This document shows positions 5,244 through 11,925 of a stretch of DNA of 39,110 nucleotides, one piece after another. Numbering within the stretch: position 1 is the first letter of the stretch; each line of letters opens with the position of its first letter. This DNA comes from a virus: positions 1-39,110 of IMG/VR virus record IMGVR_UViG_3300034374_000274; one strand, given 5' to 3'. Below the pieces are notes generated by a model. It was not told where the DNA came from, did not search any database, and saw nothing but the letters and a program-made list of their open reading frames with translations. The position numbers and the translations under genes are program-made.

Positions 5244-5695
5244 TCGGTCAATATTCCACTAGGAATTGCGGCCAATCACAAAACCAAGTTTATATTCCTT
5301 AGTCAGTGGGAATATGAGGGTAGTTCAATCCATATCGGTAAACTGACAATCAGACTGACAATCTGATTTGACCGACACCTGCCCAAAGACTTAGGCAATA
5401 GCTCTTACAATCTGCGTGACTTCAAATAGAAGTAGTCCAGAAAAATCGAAAGAAGTTTAGAGATTGCCAATAATAGTTTTAGGGCCATGGGGGAAAGGGT
5501 CACGGGTGGCAAATGCAAAGCCCGAAATGTAAAAGGTAATAGTCCTGATATGCAATGCGGTATGAATTGAGGTTCATATCAAGTGGCATATCCATTCAAT
5601 CCTATTGATACGGATTGAGTGATAGGGATAAACGCCACAAGGTTGGAAAATCCAGTAGGCCATTGCAATTGCTTTGGCCTATCGATGTTTCAACC
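5244..5695 (+). ncRNA. Possible structured noncoding RNA or 5' leader
   Basis: No gene is visible, but complementary segments are dense. TCGGTCAA (5244-5251) can pair with TTGACCGA (5368-5375) around hairpins at 5249-5268 and 5292-5315. The same ACCGA can instead pair with TCGGT at 5335-5339, an either/or arrangement. Next comes an 8-bp hairpin at 5559-5580. A three-tier stem follows: GTGGC 5583-5587 with GCCAC 5634-5638, TATCC 5589-5593 with GGATA 5626-5630, and CAATCC 5597-5602 with GGATTG 5612-5617. Last, GGTTG 5641-5645 pairs with CAACC 5691-5695 around TAGGCCA/TGGCCTA (5656-5662/5675-5681). It ends 36 bases before the ATG at 5731. Strand is assumed from that gene; no known RNA family is identified. 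Confidence 0.45.
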
Positions 5696-5730
5696 GAAAC
5701 AATAACCCCAACAGAAAAGGACATGGGAAA

Positions 5731-6195
5731 ATGAAAACTATTATCACAAATTTTAATCGTTCACTTGGCAATGGCAAAGCAATGGGAGTTGCGTTCAAAG
5801 ATGCAATTGACCATGTAATTGCTGAACGTGATACTACAGTGATTGTCAAACTGTTAAACGCCTGTAAAGCTAAGAGTGATGCTCAGGCTGAAAGGGCAAT
5901 CAGGGTGACGTTTGCGGCAATCTTTGACGGCTCAAAAGTCACAAAAACAAAAACAGGCGGTATCGCAATTAAAATTAAAGATGCTACCCTAAGCAATGCG
6001 GCGGTTGATACCCTTGCAAAATTGGTGGGCGATGAAACATCCATGCGTGGAGCAAATTGGGCCAAGGCTTTTGCCGGTGAAAAGTCCGATACCGAGTTGG
6101 ACTATATCAAAGCTGCCACCAACTTGCTAAAACGTGGGTATGATCCTATTGCTTTGATTGCGGCAATTCAACAGCAAGCTAAACAGGCGGCATAA
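5731..6195 (+). CDS. Hypothetical early protein, 154 aa
   Basis: The start is taken as ATG at 5731, preceded by AAGGA; an in-frame ATG at 5674 would place 19 poorly coding residues inside the last hairpin of the structured leader. The protein (MKTIITNFNRSLGNGKAMGV...) is mostly helical, with basic patches (FDGSKVTKTKTGGIAIKIKD) and GANWAKAFAG, and no cysteine beyond one in NACKAKSD. No family is recognised. It is the first plus-strand gene, followed by a terminator-like hairpin, so it may be its own early transcript with a regulatory or host-takeover role (inference). Confidence 0.75.
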   Translation: MKTIITNFNRSLGNGKAMGVAFKDAIDHVIAERDTTVIVKLLNACKAKSDAQAERAIRVTFAAIFDGSKVTKTKTGGIAIKIKDATLSNAAVDTLAKLVGDETSMRGANWAKAFAGEKSDTELDYIKAATNLLKRGYDPIALIAAIQQQAKQAA

Positions 6196-6227
6196 ACTAT
6201 CATACAAATAAAAATAGGTAAAATCTG

Positions 6228-6262
6228 AGCACCTCATGCTAACGTATGGGGTGCTTTATTGT
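6228..6262 (+). terminator. Terminator-like hairpin after the first early gene
   Basis: AGCACCTCAT (6228-6237) pairs with ATGGGGTGCT (6246-6255), ten pairs including one G-U, with an 8-base loop, followed by TTATTGTGTCTATTT. The T-run is interrupted, so it may terminate partially and let some transcription run into the next small genes. Confidence 0.55.
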
Positions 6263-6286
6263 GTCTATTTAACAGGAGGTTATGAC

Positions 6287-6490
6287 ATGACTGGTATTGA
6301 TGCTGATGGACGGATGTGGATGCTCGTGGATAGTGACGGGAATCCTATGTCCAAGGGTGATGCTATCACTTGTTTTCGTGGTGAGGCTAGTGTGATTGAG
6401 AGTGCCGAAATCCCACGCCATTCTGCGTCCACGGGACGGGTGAACAACTTTTTCCCAAGTGTGTTTTCCCTGCGATGGGTGGTGGTGTGA
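6287..6490 (+). CDS. Hypothetical protein, 67 aa
   Basis: ATG at 6287 has a perfect GGAGG eight bases before it (6274-6278); the in-frame upstream codon at 6236 lies in the terminator hairpin and is rejected. The product begins MTGIDADGRMWMLVDSDGNP and ends with a short hydrophobic-basic SLRWVVV. No domain is recognised. The stop overlaps the GTG start of the next small gene. Confidence 0.65.
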   Translation: MTGIDADGRMWMLVDSDGNPMSKGDAITCFRGEASVIESAEIPRHSASTGRVNNFFPSVFSLRWVVV

Positions 6491-6603
6491 CATTGGTGCA
6501 ACGTAATGGCAAATGGGTGTTGTATAATAGCAACGGGAAAGTTGTAATTATAACTGAAAACAGGAAAATTGCAGAAGGATTGATGCAAAATGGCAACAAG
6601 TAG
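6487..6603 (+). CDS. Hypothetical protein with GTG start, 38 aa
   Basis: A GTG start overlaps the TGA of the gene before (GTGA). The product, starting MTLVQRNGKWVLYNSNGKVV and ending GLMQNGNK, looks like a small beta-hairpin plus helix and has protein-like composition. It overlaps the next start by 14 bases. Function unknown. Confidence 0.5.
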   Translation: MTLVQRNGKWVLYNSNGKVVIITENRKIAEGLMQNGNK

Positions 6604-6922
6604 AATTTTAATTGAGGATGATGAGCGGGACAAATCCGTTCGTCAACACTCGTTTCGTACAAAATACCTGCGGTATTCTTTTGCGCAGGATCGAGAGGCT
6701 CTTGAGGATGCTCAGGAGCCTTTTCGTTATGTTCTCGATGGTGCATATCACAATGGTGTTACCCTGATACCTGTCGAGATCGTGGGGGATAGTCTGGAGG
6801 ATTGTGTCAAAAAGTTGAAACAGTCCGACCCAGACTTTTATCTGTCGCCCACCCTATCCCTAACTGGTGGCTGGGTGTGTGCAGATTATGACGTGACAGG
6901 ACAAGTACGTGAGCTTGTATAG
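6590..6922 (+). CDS. Hypothetical protein, 110 aa
   Basis: MATSRILIEDDERDKSVRQH..., with an acidic/basic charged first half, LDGAYHNGVTLIPVEIVGDS in the centre, and a C-terminal DFYLSPTLSLTGGWVCADYD. GAAGGA precedes the ATG by about ten bases. No family is recognised. It belongs to the chain of overlapping small early genes from 6287 to 7061. Confidence 0.7.
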   Translation: MATSRILIEDDERDKSVRQHSFRTKYLRYSFAQDREALEDAQEPFRYVLDGAYHNGVTLIPVEIVGDSLEDCVKKLKQSDPDFYLSPTLSLTGGWVCADYDVTGQVRELV

Positions 6923-7061
6923 TTACGTCTGGATATGTGTGAATGGTTTACGCATATGCTCAGTACCAACTGAACGTGGTGGTGAGTTAATGGCATTTAT
7001 GAAGTCAAAAGGCTACATGGATGTAAAATTGGAACCCAAATCAAAAACTGTAGGAGGTTAA
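6909..7061 (+). CDS. Hypothetical protein with GTG start, 50 aa
   Basis: A GTG start at 6909 overlaps the end of the 110-residue gene in another frame. The product contains SYVWICVNGLRICSVPTERG and then GELMAFMKSKGYMDVKLEP, a plausible small alpha/beta protein. Its last codons contain the GGAGG that serves the next gene at 7063, so reading through to this stop would couple the two. Support is from codon content and gene packing only. Confidence 0.45.
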   Translation: MSLYSYVWICVNGLRICSVPTERGGELMAFMKSKGYMDVKLEPKSKTVGG

Positions 7062-7062
7062 A

Positions 7063-7554
7063 ATGGGTAAATATTCAAACGAGTTCAAAGCACAAGTGGT
7101 GGAGTATTACAAGGCGCATACTGCCAAGGAAACTGCACAAAAGTTCTCTTTGCCAGTAAACACAATCCAAAGCCTTGGCCGTAACATGGGTTTTGCTAAA
7201 GGTAATGACAAGTACCCTGTCGATTTCAAGCATGAGGTGTGTCAGTACTACGAAACACATACGGGTGATGAAACTCTCGCCAAGTTTGGTGTGACCATAG
7301 CTTCATTGTGTCAGTGGCGCAAAGATTTGGGCTATCGTAACAAGCATCGTGGTTACAACCTGTACACTGAAACTCTCCAGCCCACTGTAACAAAACGTGA
7401 ACGCCGTAACTTCATGATGACCCGTTCAGAAAATGGGCAACTCAAAGCCGAGTTACAGCAACGTGACGAACGTATTAACTCTCTTGAGGCACGTCTAACT
7501 CAACTTGAAGGTGCATCAACTATCATATCCCAACTAAAACAATTACTTAACTAG
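7063..7554 (+). CDS. Tandem helix-turn-helix protein with C-terminal coiled coil
   Basis: A 163-residue protein with two copies of a transposase-OrfA-like or homeodomain-like DNA-binding unit: YSNEFKAQVVEYYKAHTAKE..., residues 4-43, and YPVDFKHEVCQYYETHTGDE..., residues 50-90, each ending in a probable recognition helix and a (L/W)(R/G)xxxG(F/Y) turn. The C-terminal third (residues 115-163) is a heptad-rich helix suited to dimerisation. No recombinase domain or inverted repeats are near, so this is a stand-alone binding protein, probably a phage transcription regulator. It has a perfect GGAGG. Confidence 0.75.
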   Translation: MGKYSNEFKAQVVEYYKAHTAKETAQKFSLPVNTIQSLGRNMGFAKGNDKYPVDFKHEVCQYYETHTGDETLAKFGVTIASLCQWRKDLGYRNKHRGYNLYTETLQPTVTKRERRNFMMTRSENGQLKAELQQRDERINSLEARLTQLEGASTIISQLKQLLN

Positions 7555-7562
7555 GAGGTAAC

Positions 7563-8054
7563 ATGAATATATTTGCACTCTCTGAGTGTCCTGAGCAGTC
7601 AGCATTGTGGTTGGATGACATACGCAAGAACAAGATGATCTTGGAATCTGCACAGATGTTATCTACCACAGTCAGGCACCTCACGCCTGACACTGACCTG
7701 CCAGTGTATCGGGTGGCGTACTTGAACCACCCGTGCACAATCTGGGCCAGACAATCCCGTGATAACTTTCGTTGGCTAGTAAGTCACATGAGATCGTTAT
7801 TCAATCAGAAGGTAGGACTGCACAAGTCAGCTGACCTGTTGCCCTACTTTGACAAATACGCAGAGCATGGTGCCTTTCCATCTGAAAATAGGACACCCTT
7901 TGCAAACTGTGCACGTAACCAAGAACGTGGTGTAGATTACTCAGACGTTTCTGATGTGCATGGTGCATACCGCCTGTATATGAATGACAGGTGGAAAGAA
8001 CGTACAATAACCCTGACATGGCGTTGGGGTAAGGAACCTGAATGGAGGAACTAA
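7563..8054 (+). CDS. Conserved phage protein of the KMxLExAQMLST type, 163 aa
   Basis: The sequence MNIFALSECPEQSALWLDD, KNKMILESAQMLSTTVRHL, YLNHPCTIWARQSRDNFRWL and KSADLLPYFDKY follows a pattern I know from many phages (NIF.L...P..AA......K...LE.AQ.L, then NHPC..W.R....NY.WL). Databases leave it as hypothetical or relate it to pyrimidine-dimer glycosylases; I cannot decide. The strictly placed His, Trp and Arg residues suggest an enzyme acting on nucleic acid or nucleotides. GGAGG precedes the start, and the stop lies one base before the next ATG. Confidence 0.75.
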   Translation: MNIFALSECPEQSALWLDDIRKNKMILESAQMLSTTVRHLTPDTDLPVYRVAYLNHPCTIWARQSRDNFRWLVSHMRSLFNQKVGLHKSADLLPYFDKYAEHGAFPSENRTPFANCARNQERGVDYSDVSDVHGAYRLYMNDRWKERTITLTWRWGKEPEWRN

Positions 8055-8055
8055 C

Positions 8056-9651
8056 ATGAGTTATACTATTCTTGCTGTAAACAAGTCTTTGATAGAGACT
8101 ATGCCTGAGCAGGTAAGTGCAGAGCTTGAGATGTACAAGGCCTACGAGTTTGACCCAGCATTTTTTACTGCGGAGGGTGTTGCTGGTGCTGGTCATATCA
8201 CTATCGGTGACACCAAGTGTTACGTAGTGCGACCAACCGAGTACGGCTTTGTTGTCAAGAAAATCTACATCACTGATCCTGACGAGCCTGATCCGGTGTT
8301 GCGTAGCTGGGGTATGTACCGAGAGTACAGCCTATTCAATGACAAAGACGTTCGACTTATGGGTTGGCTTACGGGTACAGTCAAGTCACTCTGTCCAAGA
8401 TACCAAGATGAGCAAAACCTCTGCCTAAAGCTAAACTACAGGCTCGGTGCATTTGCCCCTCGTAGGTCTAATAGGTTTCATCCTAAGATCACATTGTGGA
8501 AAACTCAAGAGCATCGTGACACTGACAGGCTCACTGCCATGAATCCCACCCGTGCCTTTGGTCTGTTGTTCCCTGAGCTTGATCACAAGCAACTCATGCA
8601 GATGAATGATATGTACCTGCAAGAGTTTGCACCACGGGAATTCAAGGTTCACGTATCTACAGATGCAGAAGACTTCAGACGTGCCTATGCTGGTAATCAA
8701 TCAGCCACGGAGAATATCAACACCACTCGTACCCGCAAGCACAGTGCACACAGCTGTATGCGGTATGAGTTTGAGCATCTGCCTTGCCATCCTGCTACCG
8801 CATATGCTAGTGGTGACTTCTCTATCGTCTTTGTCACCGACCAGAATGGTGACGTTGCTGGTCGTTGTGTGGTATGTACAAGCCCCGACTTCGACACACC
8901 ACAGGCTGGGCCTATATATGGTGTGTCCGAGCAAGCCATTGACTGCATTGAAGAACGTCTAGAGTCTATGTGTGCAAAGTATGATGAGGACGCAAGTTGG
9001 GTAGGTGCACGTCTTAAACGTATCGAGTACGATGATGGTTTTGTCGGCCCCTATCTGGACTTGATCCCACAACGATTGTCTGATACAGGTGATCACCTAG
9101 TCATAGACTATCGTGGTGAGGTTGATGCCAGTGTATACAGTGGCGTACTTGGTGGCAGTTATGCTGAGTGTACCGAGTGTGGTAGAGGCATAGATGAAGA
9201 TGACGTATTCCACTCAGAGTACGACCAGGAGTGTTACTGCGAGTCCTGCTATTATGACGTACACTTTTACTGCGAGTATGCAGAGTCAGACACACACAAG
9301 TCAGAATCCATAGAGTGCCGTAGAGTAACTTTTGGAGGTCGAACCGAGGTATTTCTAGTGTGTGAGCACCATGTACTTAACTACGATTCATTTGTACTCT
9401 GCACTGACGATGAGTGGTGGCATGTTGACGATGTTCAATACTGTGAGCACGATGACGTGTGGATTTCACCTGACACCATTGACGAGTACTTTCGGTCTGA
9501 CTGGGATGGTGAGTTGTACCCCAACATCATGTCACGTACCACTGTTGATGGTGAGGAAGTATCTAGTGAGGAAATGGACAATGATTCGGGCATCTGGCAA
9601 AAGAATGCCGAGAATCTTTGGGAACAAGTACAAGAGGAAATGGAAGTATGA
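8056..9651 (+). CDS. Large Cys-rich hypothetical protein, 531 aa
   Basis: The first 220 residues are a mixed alpha/beta region with no recognised motif. Residues about 226-280 hold scattered Cys/His (HSCMRYEFEHLPCHPATAY, GRCVVC). From about 370 to 480 there is a dense cysteine/histidine region: CTECGRGID, a CYCESC cluster, FYCEYAESDTHK, CEHHV and CEHDDVW. This looks like several zinc-binding knuckles of treble-clef or LIM-like type. The C-terminus is very acidic. It starts one base after the previous stop, with GGAGGA before it, and overlaps the peptidase gene by four bases. A zinc-dependent binding role towards host protein or nucleic acid is possible. Confidence 0.75.
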   Translation: MSYTILAVNKSLIETMPEQVSAELEMYKAYEFDPAFFTAEGVAGAGHITIGDTKCYVVRPTEYGFVVKKIYITDPDEPDPVLRSWGMYREYSLFNDKDVRLMGWLTGTVKSLCPRYQDEQNLCLKLNYRLGAFAPRRSNRFHPKITLWKTQEHRDTDRLTAMNPTRAFGLLFPELDHKQLMQMNDMYLQEFAPREFKVHVSTDAEDFRRAYAGNQSATENINTTRTRKHSAHSCMRYEFEHLPCHPATAYASGDFSIVFVTDQNGDVAGRCVVCTSPDFDTPQAGPIYGVSEQAIDCIEERLESMCAKYDEDASWVGARLKRIEYDDGFVGPYLDLIPQRLSDTGDHLVIDYRGEVDASVYSGVLGGSYAECTECGRGIDEDDVFHSEYDQECYCESCYYDVHFYCEYAESDTHKSESIECRRVTFGGRTEVFLVCEHHVLNYDSFVLCTDDEWWHVDDVQYCEHDDVWISPDTIDEYFRSDWDGELYPNIMSRTTVDGEEVSSEEMDNDSGIWQKNAENLWEQVQEEMEV

Positions 9652-10622
9652 CCTATAGTTTAATTGAGATGCTGCGTTACAAACGCCCAGAGGGTAGTCA
9701 GACGCAGAAAGAATTTTGTCAAAGGTTTCTCGAACCTACGTTCGGTTTACCTGACAGACATGGCAACTACATACACATCGTTGGTGATGAGCCTAACCTG
9801 TGTTTCACTGCACACCATGACACTGTGCACAAGACAGAGGGTATGCAGCAACTCGTTGTTATCAATGATGTAATCTCTGTTGCTGACCCAAAGGTATCCA
9901 GCTGCCTAGGTGCTGACTGTACCACTGGTGTATGGCTTATCCTTGGCATGATTGAAGAGGGTGTAGAGGGTGTCTATGTCATCCATGCAGCTGAGGAAGT
10001 AGGGTGCAAGGGTAGCCGTGCACTTGTAGATGATAACCCTTGGTGGTTGAGTTATATTGACGCAGTGATTAGCTTTGATCGGTACGGCACTGAGTCCGTC
10101 ATCACTCACCAGATGGGCCTACGTACAGCCTCAGATGAGTTTGCTGCATCCTTCTCAGAGGCAATAAACTTGCCACAGTTCAAGGCTGACTCTGGTGGCT
10201 CTTACACTGACAGCAACGAGTACATACTTGACGTGTCAGAATGCACAAACATCAGTGTCGGATATTACGGACAGCATGGTGTCAATGAGACTCAAGACAT
10301 TGATTTTGCTAATGTCTTACTGACTGCCTTGTGTCTAGCTGACTGGACACGTCTAGTGTTCAAACGTGACCCAAGTGTTGTTGAGGACAAGTATGTGTAC
10401 AGGTCTCAGGCTATTGGCTATGAGCCAGTATGTAATGAGGACAACATAGATCAGCTCGAGACACTGGTGATCGACTACCCGCATAAGATTGCAGAGATGC
10501 TAGATCAATACGGCTTCACCCCGTACAGCCTCATGGAGGAGTGTCAGATTGACGATATGGCACAGTACTCTAGCTACTACGATGAGTATGCAACTAGACT
10601 AGGTAAAAAATATTTAGGCTGA
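9648..10622 (+). CDS. M20/M28-type di-zinc peptidase
   Basis: ATG at 9648 overlaps the TGA of the previous gene. The 324-residue product carries the full set of ligands for a two-zinc exopeptidase: HHD in FTAHHDTVHK (about residue 55), the bridging Asp in LGADCTTGVW (about 90), the Glu pair in HAAEEVGCKGS (about 115), Asp in SFDRYGT (about 143) and His in YYGQHGVNE (about 210). Overall it is PepT/M42/M28-like in order and length. No signal peptide, so cytoplasmic. It could supply amino acids from host peptides or remove a peptide-based defence signal; the substrate is unknown. Such an enzyme is uncommon in phages. Confidence 0.82.
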   Translation: MTYSLIEMLRYKRPEGSQTQKEFCQRFLEPTFGLPDRHGNYIHIVGDEPNLCFTAHHDTVHKTEGMQQLVVINDVISVADPKVSSCLGADCTTGVWLILGMIEEGVEGVYVIHAAEEVGCKGSRALVDDNPWWLSYIDAVISFDRYGTESVITHQMGLRTASDEFAASFSEAINLPQFKADSGGSYTDSNEYILDVSECTNISVGYYGQHGVNETQDIDFANVLLTALCLADWTRLVFKRDPSVVEDKYVYRSQAIGYEPVCNEDNIDQLETLVIDYPHKIAEMLDQYGFTPYSLMEECQIDDMAQYSSYYDEYATRLGKKYLG

Positions 10623-10626
10623 CCCC

Positions 10627-10681
10627 TTGACATACGAAATAAAGTGTCTATTTTATAATACTTAAGGTAACTTAAAGTTAC
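10627..10681 (+). promoter_or_regulatory. Promoter candidate and ACTTAAAGTTAC site before tRNA/integrase
   Basis: A perfect TTGACA (10627-10632) is followed after 16 bases by TATTTT and after 21 bases by TATAAT (10654-10659), so the -10 choice is not ideal. ACTTAAGGTAAC (10660-10671) and an exact ACTTAAAGTTAC (10670-10681) follow, the same element as in the 4.3 kb cluster. It would drive the tRNA, leader ORF and integrase. Confidence 0.5.
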
Positions 10682-10736
10682 TGTAATAATTATTATTATA
10701 GTAATAATAGATACTTTAAGTATAACTATAGGTTCA

Positions 10737-10813
10737 CCACCCTTAGCTCAACTGGATAGAGCAACTGCCTTCTAAGCAGTAGGTTGCAGGTTCGAGTCCT
10801 GCAGGGTGGGCCA
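10737..10813 (+). tRNA. tRNA-Arg (anticodon TCT)
   Basis: A complete cloverleaf: acceptor CCACCCT (10737-10743) with AGGGTGG (10803-10809), D arm GCTC/GAGC, anticodon stem ACTGC/GCAGT with loop CTTCTAA giving anticodon TCT, T stem GCAGG/CCTGC with TTCGAGT loop, discriminator G and an encoded CCA. It reads AGA codons, which are usually rare in alphaproteobacterial hosts. Its position 60 bases before the integrase gene also makes it a candidate attachment site. Confidence 0.95.
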
Positions 10814-10829
10814 ATCTATGGAGGCTAAC

Positions 10830-10877
10830 ATGGACGATCCACATGACGATTGTACACACTGGTTAGGAAAGATATGA
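10830..10877 (+). CDS. Short leader ORF before the integrase, 15 aa
   Basis: GGAGG (10820-10824) stands five bases before ATG at 10830, which opens a 15-codon frame, MDDPHDDCTHWLGKI, whose TGA overlaps the integrase ATG at 10874 (ATGA). Ribosomes ending here could restart on the integrase gene, which lacks a clear ribosome site of its own. Alternatively the GGAGG is a chance relic of a longer integrase start. Confidence 0.4.
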   Translation: MDDPHDDCTHWLGKI

Positions 10878-11758
10878 GATTTAGAACAGCAGTAGATGAA
10901 TACCTACACACACGGCAGTTTGCATCACTGGCAGCATCCTCTCAAAAAGGTTACGAGTCGGCACTACATTCTTTCTGTCGTATGTCCGTAGGTGGTAGGA
11001 CTCTGGGTAATATCTCCATCAAGAATCTTAACGTCCCACTTTGCACGGAGATATACGATACGTGGGAGATGGAGACATCTACATCCAATGCAAACCACAA
11101 GGCACGTATATTCTCCGTCCTGATGAACTATCTGATCACGATGGAGAAGATGCCTACCAATCCTATGTCACGAGTACGGAAACGTACAAGTGAGCCACGT
11201 TCAGTTATCTGGACGCACGACCAAGTACTATCATGCCTCGACGCAGCATTCCAAAACTTCGACTGGAGAAACCTTGGGCTGATTATCTTGATGTGTTATG
11301 AATGGGGGCAGAGACCCATAGACATACGCAACTTGCAATGGGATCAAGTTGACCTTGAGAATGAGGTAGTGACAATCACTCAAAGCAAACGAGGTGCAAC
11401 TGTTGAGCTACCTATTCCAGACAACTTACTCACGATGCTCAAACAGCAGAAAGAGGACTGGGACTTCCAGCCCTACGTAGTACCTCACCACAGGCCACAG
11501 GACAGTGCCTACAGGCCTCTAACGATTGTTCAGATGACAACACTGCTTACAGACGTTAAGGCTGCTGCAGGGCTTCCTGATGACCTCCGAGTGGGTGACT
11601 TAAGAAAGACCGCCATTGTGCAGATGATCGAGAGTGGTGTAGACCATCTTGCAATTCAATCTGTATCAGGTCATAAGCATGTACAAAGTTTAAATCCGTA
11701 CAACAAGTTTAGTTTAAAAACCGCAAAGTCTGCATTAGATAGGAGACAAAGAGTATGA
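10874..11758 (+). CDS. int: Tyrosine recombinase (phage integrase)
   Basis: Residues 1-85 form a SAM-like core-binding domain (FRTAVDEYLHTRQFASLAAS...). The catalytic domain shows Arg in YEWGQRPIDIRNLQW (about 145), Lys in TQSKRGATVEL (about 171), Arg in GDLRKTAI (about 243), SGHKHVQS (about 266) and the nucleophile Tyr in LNPYNKF (about 275). The His that normally precedes the second Arg (HxxR) is Gly here. At 294 residues it is compact, without an arm-binding domain. The start at 10874 is chosen for the ATGA overlap with the leader ORF; a TTG at 10850 would add eight residues. It lies next to a tRNA gene, as is usual for tRNA-targeting integrases, so it implies an ability to lysogenise. Confidence 0.9.
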   Translation: MRFRTAVDEYLHTRQFASLAASSQKGYESALHSFCRMSVGGRTLGNISIKNLNVPLCTEIYDTWEMETSTSNANHKARIFSVLMNYLITMEKMPTNPMSRVRKRTSEPRSVIWTHDQVLSCLDAAFQNFDWRNLGLIILMCYEWGQRPIDIRNLQWDQVDLENEVVTITQSKRGATVELPIPDNLLTMLKQQKEDWDFQPYVVPHHRPQDSAYRPLTIVQMTTLLTDVKAAAGLPDDLRVGDLRKTAIVQMIESGVDHLAIQSVSGHKHVQSLNPYNKFSLKTAKSALDRRQRV

Positions 11759-11925
11759 TATGGGTATCTATATGGGTACAAATAATAGCTGGAACAGGTG
11801 TTGATTACTTTCAGATCGGCAGCTTTTCTACTCAGGAAGAATGCCAACAGTCTCTACAAAAGGCTGGGGTTCTTGTAAACAACAACAATCAAAAAGTTTT
11901 ATGCCTGGAGGTGAACGTAAAATGA
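11755..11925 (+). CDS. Small exported or membrane protein with two Cys, 56 aa
   Basis: ATG at 11755 overlaps the integrase stop, and the TGA overlaps the next ATG at 11922 (ATGA at both ends). The product begins MIWVSIWVQIIAGTGVDYFQ, a short hydrophobic lead, then GSFSTQEECQQSLQKAG and KVLCLEVNVK. The FSTxEEC...C arrangement recalls the 62-residue exported protein at 1323-1511 (CQVFANTKEMF...C...PLCFEV). Both may be related small periplasmic phage proteins; function unknown. Confidence 0.6.
   Translation: MIWVSIWVQIIAGTGVDYFQIGSFSTQEECQQSLQKAGVLVNNNNQKVLCLEVNVK

Larger units (their letters stand above)
4229..5730. other. 1.5 kb gene-free divergent control region
   Basis: No convincing gene lies between the minus-strand lysis train and the plus-strand early genes. 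The region is AT-rich up to about 5220 and more mixed after. In order it holds a minus-strand promoter, ACTTAAAGTTAC repeats, a TATAAT box between GTGATCAC palindromes, several ACATATTC dyads, two TetR-operator-like palindromes with another dyad between them, a 300-base AT-rich stretch with an 11-bp inverted repeat and two GTCGCAAA boxes, and a segment rich in hairpins. Control of the life-cycle decision and a replication origin are both reasonable readings. Confidence 0.7.

Noticed and set aside
5244-5695. Group I intron, tmRNA or RNase P RNA
   Set aside because: The conserved core strings of these RNAs are not visible and the region does not interrupt a gene.
5674-5730. Upstream ATG for the first early gene
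   Set aside because: It falls in the loop of a 7-bp hairpin, has no ribosome site, and adds an Asn/Arg-rich stretch unlike the rest of the protein.
6269-6746. Overlapping minus-strand open frames opposite the small early genes
   Set aside because: They are antisense to plus-strand genes with good ribosome sites and have His/Ser/Pro-rich shadow composition.
7063-7554. Insertion sequence based on the OrfA-like HTH protein
   Set aside because: No DDE transposase, no terminal inverted repeats and no target duplication around it.
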